NCBI RefSeq assembly: GCF_031846415.1 | Contig: NZ_JAVRHT010000021.1 | Span: forward strand, 1-64,000 | From: Rubrivirga litoralis | GTDB lineage: Bacteria; Bacteroidota; Rhodothermia; Rhodothermales; Rubricoccaceae | DNA length: 64,000 nucleotides | Direction: 5' to 3' | Part shown: piece by piece, positions 50,593 through 57,834 of the stretch | How the letters are laid out: every line of letters begins with the position of its first letter | Position numbering within the stretch: the stretch's first letter is position 1 | Made by a program: the position numbers and the translations under genes | The notes under the pieces: generated by a model | Database searches by the model: none | Seen by the model: only the letters and a program-made list of their open reading frames with translations | Told to the model about the DNA's origin: nothing

Positions 50593-51647
50593 GCCGCCCC
50601 GCCCTCGCCGCCCTCGCTGCCCTCGCGCTGCTCGTGCTCCTGGCCGCCCCGCCCGCGGCGGCCCAGGGCGCCGGCCCGTTTTCGCGGATGGGGATGGGCG
50701 CGCGGTCGCTCGCGTTCCCGGCCCAAGTCGCCGACCTCTCGGGCTACGGGAGCCCGTACCTCAACCCGGCGCTCGCCCCGTTCCAGCCGTCGCAAGCCGT
50801 CGAGCTCTCGGCCGGGATTCTCCGGTTCGACCGCGAGTGGCAGGCGGTCCAGGTCGGGTCACCGCTCCGGCCGCGCTCTGGGTTCGCGGGCGGGGTGGTC
50901 CACGGCGGCGTCTCCAACATCGACGGCCGCGACGCGAGCGGCCAGCCCATCGACGCGCCGACGGCGGACGGGACGTACGCGTCGGACGAGTACGCCTTTT
51001 TCGTCGCGTTCGGGACCCGCTTCTCGGACGCCGTCTCGGCCGGGCTCGGGCTCCGGCTGTACCGGACGCAACTGCTCGAAGGCGTCCGCGCGCCGACGGC
51101 GATCGGCGTCTCGGCCGGCGTGACGGCGCGGCCGTCCGAGCGGCTCGCGCTGGGCCTCGCCGTCGACGACCTGTTCGCGCGCTACGAGTGGAACGAGAGC
51201 GGGCCGGTCAGCGCCTCGGCGACCGACTACTTCCCGGTCCGCGTGCGGGGCGGGGCGGCCTACGGGCTGGGGAGCCGCGGCGACGGCCGCCCGCGGGCGA
51301 CGGTGTCGGCAGAAGTCGAGGTGTCCGTGCAGCCGGCCGAGTCCGTCCGCCCCGCCCCCGCCGGCGTGACCGACCTCTCGGTGACGGAGCGGACCGAGAC
51401 GCTGGACTACCGCCTGGCCGACGTCGTGGGCCGCGCGGGCGGGGAGGTCTGGATCACCGACGAGTTCGCCGTCCGCGCCGGCGTCGACCGCGTGGGCGCG
51501 GGGGAGGCCGGCGAGCTCAGCCCCGGGGCCGGCTTCGGGCTCCAGCAGCGGTTCGGCGAGCTCGACGCGCGCATCGACTACGCGGCCGTCCTGGAGCCGT
51601 TCGGGACGGGCCTCATGCACATGGCGACGGTCCGCCTGGGGCTGTAG
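50589..51647 (+). CDS. PorV/UPF0164-like outer-membrane beta-barrel protein
   Basis: The 352-residue product starts MSRPALAALAALALLVLLAA, a signal peptide. The mature start GPFSRMGMGARSLAFPAQVADLSGYGSPYLNPALA matches the PorV/PorQ/UPF0164 pattern (GMGARxxA ... YLNPA). The rest is barrel strands ending LMHMATVRLGL. PorV-type proteins shuttle type IX cargo to the cell surface. Its ATG overlaps the TGA of the cargo-like gene (ATGA), strongly suggesting a dedicated cargo/shuttle pair. Confidence 0.85.
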   Translation: MSRPALAALAALALLVLLAAPPAAAQGAGPFSRMGMGARSLAFPAQVADLSGYGSPYLNPALAPFQPSQAVELSAGILRFDREWQAVQVGSPLRPRSGFAGGVVHGGVSNIDGRDASGQPIDAPTADGTYASDEYAFFVAFGTRFSDAVSAGLGLRLYRTQLLEGVRAPTAIGVSAGVTARPSERLALGLAVDDLFARYEWNESGPVSASATDYFPVRVRGGAAYGLGSRGDGRPRATVSAEVEVSVQPAESVRPAPAGVTDLSVTERTETLDYRLADVVGRAGGEVWITDEFAVRAGVDRVGAGEAGELSPGAGFGLQQRFGELDARIDYAAVLEPFGTGLMHMATVRLGL

Positions 51648-51894
51648 GGATGGGGCGCGCGGGCGGGGTGGCGCTCGTTCTGTTCCGCCCCGCCCCGTCC
51701 GCATCTGGGCGGGGAGGTGACCGGCGAGGCCGACGTCAGCTGGAGGCGACGGCAGTCCCCCTCCTGGACACCGCGCAGCGTCGGCGCAGCCAAGAGGGGC
51801 TAGGGTGGTTGTGACGAGGGCGGGGCGGTTCGGCATGGCACCGCCCGGCCCGCGTCCGCCCCGCCCGTGGCGTGGTGCGCGGTCGGGCGAATGC

Positions 51895-51918
51895 GGACAC
51901 CACACGTGGTGTCCCTAC
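51895..51918 (-). repeat. GTAG-headed REP-like palindrome
   Basis: GGACACCAC, AC loop, GTGGTGTCC, then CTAC (GTAG on the minus strand). Variant stem related to the copy at 26828. Confidence 0.8.
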
Positions 51919-51944
51919 GAATCGGACCCGTCGTGCCCGCCCAC

Positions 51945-51967
51945 GGGCGACCGCCGGTCGTTCCTAC
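51945..51967 (-). repeat. GTAG-headed REP-like palindrome (degenerate)
   Basis: GGGCGACC, GCC, GGTCGTTC, CTAC: the 21205-type element with two stem changes. It lies 26 bp after the element at 51895, in the same orientation. Confidence 0.7.
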
Positions 51968-52010
51968 GCCGTCCACCCCGCCCGTGCCATGGGCGGGGCG
52001 GTGATTTTCT

Positions 52011-52045
52011 GCTGCCCGCTGCCCGCTGCCCGCTGCCCGCTGCCC
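52011..52045 (-). repeat. Tandem heptamer array (GCTGCCC)x5
   Basis: Five perfect units, then GCTGT running into TTA, the complement of the CPBP stop TAA. On the coding (minus) strand it is a purine-leaning GGGCAGC arm directly after a stop, following the polarity rule. The G-box GGGCGGGGCGG is at 51991-52001. Confidence 0.95.
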
Positions 52046-52049
52046 GCTG

Positions 52050-52847
52050 TTACCCCGCCCCGCCCAGCGCCCGCGCGAGCGCCTCCAGCCCCACCCCGCT
52101 CGCGCCCGTGCGGAAGCGGAGGGTCGCCCAGAGGTCCAGCGCCACCATCTGCGCGGCGTGGATGGGGACGGCGATCCAGAAGCTCCGGCACCGCCACACG
52201 AGCGCGCCCAGCGCCAGCCCGCCGAGGACGGAGAGGTACGCCTCGGCCGGCGGCTTCTGCGCGTGGAGGATCGCGAACGGCACCGTCTGCACCACGATCG
52301 CGAGCGGGGCGCCCAGCGCCGGCGCCGTCCCGAACAGCACGAACCCGCGCCACAGGTACTCCCAGCCGACCCAGTAGAACAGGAAGAGCGCCTCGTAGAT
52401 CAGGAACGCGCCCCAGTCCACCTTCGCGACGTCGTAGTGGGGGTACTGGGCCTGGAACGCCGCGCCGTCCGAGAGCACCCACGTGCCCACGACGACGAGC
52501 GGGACGTAGGCGAGCGCGAGCGCGCCGGCCAGCCGCCAGTCACCCAGCCCGAGCCCGGCCTCGGCCGGACGCCAGCGGAACGCGAGGAGGAGGAGGAGGG
52601 CGGGGAGGACGAAGCCCGTCACGCCCTGCGACCCGAACCACCACGCCCACGCGCCCAGGTCGATGTCCTCGAACCCGAACACGTTGCCCGTCACGTCGCG
52701 GTAGAACCGCCGGCTGCCGACCTGGAGCTGGAGGAGGACCAGGAGCGTCGCCGCGAGGAGCACGACGATGGCCTGGCGGGCGGCGGGGGAGAGGCCGCGG
52801 AGGGCGGCGCGGAGCGCTTGCCACTCCGCCTGGAAACGGTCTATCAT
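52050..52847 (-). CDS. CPBP-family intramembrane protein (Abi-type)
   Basis: The 265-residue product starts MIDRFQAEWQALRAALRGLS, with about seven TM helices. CPBP motifs: WEYLWRGFVLFG (about residue 161), where the usual EExxxR has Trp in place of the first Glu; FAILHAQKPP (motif 2 His, about 190); and PIHAAQMVALD (motif 3, about 229). Loss of the first motif-1 Glu may mean low or no protease activity, though this variant may be normal in the subgroup. Divergent from the GH3 gene. Confidence 0.82.
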   Translation of the reverse strand: MIDRFQAEWQALRAALRGLSPAARQAIVVLLAATLLVLLQLQVGSRRFYRDVTGNVFGFEDIDLGAWAWWFGSQGVTGFVLPALLLLLAFRWRPAEAGLGLGDWRLAGALALAYVPLVVVGTWVLSDGAAFQAQYPHYDVAKVDWGAFLIYEALFLFYWVGWEYLWRGFVLFGTAPALGAPLAIVVQTVPFAILHAQKPPAEAYLSVLGGLALGALVWRCRSFWIAVPIHAAQMVALDLWATLRFRTGASGVGLEALARALGGAG

Positions 52848-52933
52848 CGGGGGAGGGCGGGGCGGAAGTCGGGGGAGCGCCGCGCCGGCCGAAGATACCT
52901 GGCTCCCCACCCCGCCCCGACCCCACGCCGCCC

Positions 52934-54772
52934 GTGCGCCTCGCCCTCCTGCTCCTCGTCGTCGGTGCCGCCCCGCTCGCGGTCGCCGGGTGCGCCTCCA
53001 CTCAGGGAGAGACGGCACCGGCCCCGCCGCCGACGACTCCCGCCGCGCCAACTCCGGCCGCCCCGCCGCCCGCGGCCGCCGCTCCGCCGCCCGCCGCGGT
53101 TCCGCCGGCCGCCCCGCCCGTGGCTCCCGATGCGCCCGCGGCTGCCGCCCCGCCCGCCCCTCTGGACACGCTCCTCGCGGAGTACGCCGGGTTCGAGTCG
53201 CCGCCGGCCGTGCCGGAGGCCGAGGCGCAGGCGTGGGCTGACAGCGTGCTCGCCCGGATGACGCTCCGCGAGCAGGTGGCCCAGCTGTTCGTCGTCGAGC
53301 TCGGCGGCGCCCGCGACCCGGCGGGGCTGGCGGCCGAGGGCGTCGGCGGGTTCCACGTGAGCCGGAGGATGCCGCCGCGCGAGGCGCTCGCGGCCACGAA
53401 CCGGCTCCAGCGGGCCGCACGGCTCCCGCTCCTCATGACGGCTGACTTCGAGTGGGGCGTCGGGACGGCGACGTCGACGTTCACGTCGCTGCCGGCGGCC
53501 ATGGCCTACGGCGCCGCCGGCAGCGAGGAACTGGCCCGCCTGGGCGGGGCGGTGACGGCGCTCGAAGCCCGCGCGATGGGGATCAACGTCGTGTTCGCGC
53601 CGGTGGCCGACGTCAACAACAACCCCCTCAACCCGATCATCAACACGCGCTCGTTCGGGTCCGACCCCGCGGCCGTCGGGCGGCTCGCGGGGGCCTACGT
53701 GCGCGGCGCCCAAGCCCACGGCGTGCTCGCGACGCTCAAGCACTTCCCCGGCCACGGCAACACGGACACCGACACGCACGTCGACTTCGCGTCCATCGGC
53801 GGCGACTGGGACGACCTCTCGCGGACCGAGCTGGCGGCCTTCCGCGGCGCCCTCGCCGCCCGCCCCGGCGTGGTCATGACGACGCACCTGTGGGCGCGGG
53901 CGCTCGACGCCGAGGCCACGCCGGCGACGTTCAGCCGCCGCGCGCTCACCGACGTGCTCCGCGACAGCCTCGGGTTCGACGGGCTCATCACGACGGACGC
54001 CCTCAACATGGGCGCCATCCGCAAGCACTACGACGCGGCCGACCGCGTGGTCCGCCCGATCGAGGCTGGGGCGGACCTCGTGCTCATGTCGGCGCGCCCG
54101 CGGTCGGGCATCCGCGACGTGGTCCGGGCCGTCGAGCGGGGCGAGATCCCGCGCGCCCAGGTTGCGGCCTCGGCGCGGCGCGTGCTGCTCGCCAAGGCCC
54201 GGCTCGGTCTCCACCGGCAGCGGCTGACCGACCGCGCCCGGCTCGACCGGATGCTCACGTCGGTCCGCGGGGCCGCCTTTGCGCGGGCGCTCTCGCAGGC
54301 GTCGGTGACGGTCGTGCGGCCCGGCCCGCTCCCGCTCCGCCCCGCCCAACGGGTCGCCCTCGTGCAGCTGGGCAACTTCAACGCGGGCGACCCCATGACG
54401 CGGCTCGAGCGCGACCTGGGCGCCGGCGTGGCCGTCCGCGTGAGCCGGCGCGGGGCGGGGCGGCGCGAGGCCGCGCGCGCGGCGAGCGGGGCGGACGTGG
54501 CGGTCGTAGCCCTCCACCTGAAGGTGAAGCAGGGCGCCCCGCCCCGCCTCACGGACGCCCAGCGGCGGGCGGTCGAGGCGGTCCAGGCGACGGGCACGCC
54601 GGTCGTGGTCGTGGTCCTGGGCAACCCGTACGCCGCGGCCCTCGTGCCGGACGCGGCCGGCGTCGTGGTCGCCTACGACGAGACGCTCCGCACGGCCTCG
54701 GCCGTCGCCGACGTGCTCGCCGGGCGCCGCCCGGCGACGGGCCGCCTGCCCGTCGAGGTGCCGGGGCTCTAA
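52934..54772 (+). CDS. Glycoside hydrolase family 3 lipoprotein (beta-N-acetylhexosaminidase-like)
   Basis: From the GTG at 52934 the product is 612 residues, starting (M)RLALLLLVVGAAPLAVAGC, a lipoprotein signal (VAGC). An Ala/Pro-rich linker of about 55 residues follows. The GH3 N-terminal barrel has LMTADFEWGVG, the NagZ-like KHFPGHGNTDTDTH (about residues 269-282) and the nucleophile-region ITTDALNMGAI (about 353). A C-terminal alpha/beta domain (about 455-612) follows, unlike single-domain NagZ. It probably acts on peptidoglycan or chitin-type sugars in the periplasm. Confidence 0.88.
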   Translation: MRLALLLLVVGAAPLAVAGCASTQGETAPAPPPTTPAAPTPAAPPPAAAAPPPAAVPPAAPPVAPDAPAAAAPPAPLDTLLAEYAGFESPPAVPEAEAQAWADSVLARMTLREQVAQLFVVELGGARDPAGLAAEGVGGFHVSRRMPPREALAATNRLQRAARLPLLMTADFEWGVGTATSTFTSLPAAMAYGAAGSEELARLGGAVTALEARAMGINVVFAPVADVNNNPLNPIINTRSFGSDPAAVGRLAGAYVRGAQAHGVLATLKHFPGHGNTDTDTHVDFASIGGDWDDLSRTELAAFRGALAARPGVVMTTHLWARALDAEATPATFSRRALTDVLRDSLGFDGLITTDALNMGAIRKHYDAADRVVRPIEAGADLVLMSARPRSGIRDVVRAVERGEIPRAQVAASARRVLLAKARLGLHRQRLTDRARLDRMLTSVRGAAFARALSQASVTVVRPGPLPLRPAQRVALVQLGNFNAGDPMTRLERDLGAGVAVRVSRRGAGRREAARAASGADVAVVALHLKVKQGAPPRLTDAQRRAVEAVQATGTPVVVVVLGNPYAAALVPDAAGVVVAYDETLRTASAVADVLAGRRPATGRLPVEVPGL

Positions 54773-54831
54773 GCCACCGCCCCGCCCGAGCCGTCGCCAC
54801 CCCGCCCTCGTGGGCGGGGCGGCCTGCTGAG

Positions 54832-55584
54832 CTAGAACGTGAACCCGATGAGCCCGCGGCTCCGGCCGCCGCGGCTTCGGTAGGCGTCGAATCCGATCCC
54901 GCCGAGAGTCTCGGTGCTCACGAGCGGGACGCCGCCGTAGGGGCCGATCGCGAACCGGCCGCCGAACGCCTCGAACTCGGCCTGGAGGCCAAGGATGGCT
55001 CCGGCGTGCGCCCCTAGCTTCGCCCCGCGGTCGAACGCGAAGTCGCTGTCGTTGAGCGAGTACGTCGCCCCGCCGTAGAGGCCGCCCGTCGTGGCGAGCG
55101 ACACGCCGCGGCCGAGGGCGAACCGGCGGGTAACGGAGCCTTCGAGGCGCGAGCCGACTCCGTTCGCCCGGTACTGCGCCACGTCGGCGCCCAGGCCGCG
55201 GTAGAACCCAAGGCCCCCGTTCAGGTCGAGGTTCAGCGTGGTCCGGTCGCTCAGCGCCCGCTCGTACTGGACTTCGGGGCCGATCACAAACGACGTGCTG
55301 ATGTCGCCGAAGTCGCTGCGCGAGGCGTAGGCGCCGACGGAGAGGCCGCTGGGGAGGTGGTACCCGATGGCGCCGGTCCTCGTCGTGATCAGGCCGATGC
55401 CGCTGCCGCCGTAGCCGCCCGACGCGGAGACCTCTCCGAAGAAGCCGGTGGGGAGACTTCCAACGGGCGGGGCGGTCTCGGACGCCGCGGCCTCGGACGC
55501 GGGCGGGGTGGCGGGAGGCGCGGCCACCTGCGCGGCGGCGAGCGGGGCGAAGGTGAGGGCGAGGGCAGTAACGAGGAGCCGCAT
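54832..55584 (-). CDS. Putative outer-membrane beta-barrel protein
   Basis: The 250-residue product starts MRLLVTALALTFAPLAAAQV, a signal peptide. A short Ala/Pro/Ser-rich linker (G-boxes) is followed by about 200 residues of alternating strands rich in Gly, Tyr and Asp (GFFGEVSASGGYGGSGIGLITTRTG; RTTLNLDLNGGLGFYRGLG). It ends SRGLIGFTF with a terminal Phe, as expected for a BamA-inserted barrel. Function unknown. Confidence 0.8.
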   Translation of the reverse strand: MRLLVTALALTFAPLAAAQVAAPPATPPASEAAASETAPPVGSLPTGFFGEVSASGGYGGSGIGLITTRTGAIGYHLPSGLSVGAYASRSDFGDISTSFVIGPEVQYERALSDRTTLNLDLNGGLGFYRGLGADVAQYRANGVGSRLEGSVTRRFALGRGVSLATTGGLYGGATYSLNDSDFAFDRGAKLGAHAGAILGLQAEFEAFGGRFAIGPYGGVPLVSTETLGGIGFDAYRSRGGRSRGLIGFTF

Positions 55585-55775
55585 GAGGCAGAGAGGAGGT
55601 GAAGGAGTCCGCCTAACGGAGCCTCCTTCTGCCTCGTACGCCTCTCGCGGCCAGGGCACGCCGTTGTGCCACCCCGCCCCGCCCGCCCTCAGACCGCTGC
55701 CCGAGCCGCGTGGGCGGGGCGGCTCGGTCGCCTCCAAGCGCACGCGCGTTCCCTCCCCGCCCCTGGCGTCGCCGG

Positions 55776-56399
55776 TCACGACCCGTCGCGCTCGGGCGGG
55801 GCGGAGTCGGCCGACGGCGACAGGAGCGGCTCGGCCCACGCCGGCCCGAACACGGTCTCGCCGAGCGGCCGTCGCGGCTTGGGCGACGACGCGCGGGCGG
55901 CGAGGTCGGCCGGGACGAGGGCCGCGGGGTCCGGGGCGGGGTGGCCCAGCGCGAACGCGACCACGACCTCGAACGCGTCGGGCACGCCGAACGCCTCGGC
56001 CGCCGCCCCGCCCTCGACGCCGGCCATCTGGTGGAGGCCTAGGCCCCGCGTGGCCGCTGCGAGCGAGAGCGCGAGCCCAGCCGCGCCCAGGTCGTGGCGC
56101 CGGTGCCGGTTGTCCGCCCCGCCCCGCGCGAACGTGCGGGCGACGAGGCCGAGGCCGAGGACCGGCGCCGTCCGCGCCCAGGTCGGGTTGCGGCCGGTGA
56201 GCGCCGCCAGGATCGCCTGGTAGGCCGCGTCGCCGCGGCGGCCGACGACGAACCGCCACGGCTGCTCGTTGCGGCTCGACGGCGCCCACCGAGCGGCCTC
56301 GAATACGCGCGCGAGGTCGTCGTCGGAGACGGCCCGGCCGTCGAAGGCGTACGGGCTCCGGCGGCGGCGGAGGAGGTCGAGCAGGTCGTCGTACGACAC
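55776..56399 (-). CDS. Nitroreductase-family FMN oxidoreductase
   Basis: The 207-residue product from the GTG at 56399 starts (M)SYDDLLDLLRRRRSPYAFDG. The family pattern is clear: RRSPYAFD, then FEAARWAPSSRNEQPWRFVVG (FMN-binding Arg/Ser/Asn, about residues 33-53). LGAAGLALSLAAATRGLGLHQMAG follows (about 102-125), and the FALGHP C-terminal motif. Substrate unknown. Confidence 0.9.
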   Translation of the reverse strand: MSYDDLLDLLRRRRSPYAFDGRAVSDDDLARVFEAARWAPSSRNEQPWRFVVGRRGDAAYQAILAALTGRNPTWARTAPVLGLGLVARTFARGGADNRHRRHDLGAAGLALSLAAATRGLGLHQMAGVEGGAAAEAFGVPDAFEVVVAFALGHPAPDPAALVPADLAARASSPKPRRPLGETVFGPAWAEPLLSPSADSAPPERDGS

Positions 56400-56478
56400 G
56401 GGGCGGGGCGGGCTCAGGGGGGCAGGCGCCGTCTTCTGCGACCGCTCGCCGCCGCGGTTCCCCGCCCCGCCCGGGCGA

Positions 56479-57666
56479 CTAGGCGTCGGCCCCGACCGCC
56501 TCGGCGACCGAGCCGAACCCGTCGCGCTCCAGCAGGCGCACGAGGCCGCGGTTGACGCGGCCGACCAGCCCCGGCCCCTCGTACACGAGCCCGGTGTAGA
56601 CCTGGACGAGCGACGCCCCCGCCCGGATGCGGGCGTAGGCCGCCTCCGCCGAGTCCACGCCGCCCACGCCGACGATTGGGACTCGCCCGCCGGTCGTCCG
56701 GTAGAGGTGGCGCGCGAGCGCCGTCGCGCGCGCCGCGAGCGGCCGCCCGCTCAGGCCGCCCCGCCCGATGCGCCCCACGGCGTCGGGCGGGGTGGCGAGC
56801 CCGCCGCGGTCGGCCGCCGTGTTGGCGGTGATAAAGCCGACCACGCCCCGGTCGAGGCAGATCTGGACCAGCTCGTCCGTCGCCCCCACGTCGACGCCGC
56901 CCGTCGGCGGCGGCGACAGCTTGACGAGGAGCGGGGGGCTCGCCTTCGGCTCGCGGGACCGGGGACCGAGGACCGGGGGCTGGGAAGAACGTTTGCTCGG
57001 GTGCCGGTCACCTTCGGGGGCGGGGCGGGCGACACGTACCGCCCCGCCCACCTCGTCCGCCACCGCCGCGAGCAGCGCGTCGAGCGTGTCGGGCGCCTCG
57101 AAGGTCTTGCCCTCGGCCGTGTTCGGGCACGACACGTTGAGGGCGAGGTAGTCGGCCTGCGGGGCGAGCGCGCGGACCGACGCCCGGAAGTCCTCGACGC
57201 CGGCCGCGCCCAGGATGTCCGGGCTGTGCGTCTTCGCCACGTTCACGCCCACCACGAGCCCGGACGGGGCGGCGGTCGCGGCCAGCCGCGCGGCGACGGC
57301 GGCGGCGCCGTCGTTGTTCAGCCCCATCCGGTTGACGAGCGCGCCGTCGGCCGGCAGCCGGAACGCCCGGGGCCGCGCGTTCCCCGCGCTCGGCCGCGCG
57401 CTGACCGACCCGACCTCGGCGTGCCCGAACCCGAGCGCCGCCCACAGCCGCACGAGCTCGGCGTTCTTGTCGAACCCGGCCGCGAGCCCGACGGGGTTCC
57501 GAAACCGGAGCCCCCACACCGTCTGCTCCAGCCCGGCGTCCGCCGCCCCGAACAGGGCGCCCGTGAGGGCGGGGAGGCGCTGCCCGAGCCGCCCCGCCCG
57601 CACCGCGAGCCCGTGGGCGCGCTCGGCGTCGAGGCGGAACAGGAGCGGTCGGAGACGGCGGTACAC
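56479..57666 (-). CDS. pyrD: Dihydroorotate dehydrogenase class 2, with repeat insertion
   Basis: This is the quinone-linked pyrimidine-synthesis enzyme on the inner membrane. From the GTG at 57666 the product is 395 residues, starting (M)YRRLRPLLFRLDAERAHGLA. Motifs present are GLAAGFDKNAELV, NRMGLNNDG, GVNVAKTH, LNVSCPNTAEG (catalytic Ser region), PLLVKLSP and GVGGVDSAEAAYARIRAGASLVQVYTGLVYEGP. Between DEVGG and PPLLVKLSP about 35 residues are extra (ARPAPEGDRHPSKRSS, QPPVLGPRSREPKA). They are encoded by a G-box plus heptad array at 56941-57033. Reading frame is kept. Normal class 2 is about 340-360 residues. Confidence 0.93.
   Translation of the reverse strand: MYRRLRPLLFRLDAERAHGLAVRAGRLGQRLPALTGALFGAADAGLEQTVWGLRFRNPVGLAAGFDKNAELVRLWAALGFGHAEVGSVSARPSAGNARPRAFRLPADGALVNRMGLNNDGAAAVAARLAATAAPSGLVVGVNVAKTHSPDILGAAGVEDFRASVRALAPQADYLALNVSCPNTAEGKTFEAPDTLDALLAAVADEVGGAVRVARPAPEGDRHPSKRSSQPPVLGPRSREPKASPPLLVKLSPPPTGGVDVGATDELVQICLDRGVVGFITANTAADRGGLATPPDAVGRIGRGGLSGRPLAARATALARHLYRTTGGRVPIVGVGGVDSAEAAYARIRAGASLVQVYTGLVYEGPGLVGRVNRGLVRLLERDGFGSVAEAVGADA
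56941..57033 (-). repeat. G-box plus heptad arm inserted in frame in pyrD
   Basis: The plus strand reads GGGACCG, GGGACCG, AGGACCG, GGGGCTG, GGAAGAA (about 56955-56990), then about 30 nt and GGGGGCGGGGCGGG (57017-57030). On the coding strand this is G-box followed by a pyrimidine arm, the same layout as intergenic copies. It encodes the non-homologous segment of PyrD. Confidence 0.85.
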
Positions 57667-57834
57667 CCTTCTGAATGCGGAATGGTGAATGCGGAAGGCG
57701 GAAGGGGCACGTCCGACCGCCCCGCCCAAGCTACCGTCCGACGAGTGCCCCAGTAGAGACCGCCCCGCCCCCTGCGAGCGGGGCGGGGCGGTCAGGCACT
57801 TTCCGCGTTCAGCACTCCGAATTCCACATTCGGA
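57667..57834 (-). repeat. Paired heptad arms between the OM fusion gene and pyrD
   Basis: The plus strand has GAATGCG, GAATGGT, GAATGCG, GAAGGCG, GAAGGGG from about 57673. G-boxes follow in the middle, then TTCCGCG, TTCAGCA, CTCCGAA, TTCCACA, TTCGGAT from 57801. On the coding strand the purine arm follows the OM-gene stop and the pyrimidine arm precedes the pyrD GTG. Confidence 0.9.
57726..57733 (-). promoter_or_regulatory. Candidate -7 promoter element before pyrD
   Basis: TAGCTTGG on the minus strand, 59 nt upstream of the pyrD GTG, is identical to the fabI octamer. It lies between the two heptad arms, so a transcript from here would begin with the pyrimidine arm as 5' UTR. Confidence 0.4.

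Larger units (their letters stand above)
51648..52049. other. Repeat-rich spacer between the PorV-like and CPBP genes
   Basis: No gene is found between these convergent genes. It holds G-boxes (about 51660, 51689, 51857, 51974, 51990), and the shared GGCGACGGCAGTCCCCCTCC at 51746 (also near 26896). GTAG-REPs lie at 51895-51918 and 51945-51967, and (GCTGCCC)x5 at 52011-52045. Confidence 0.85.
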
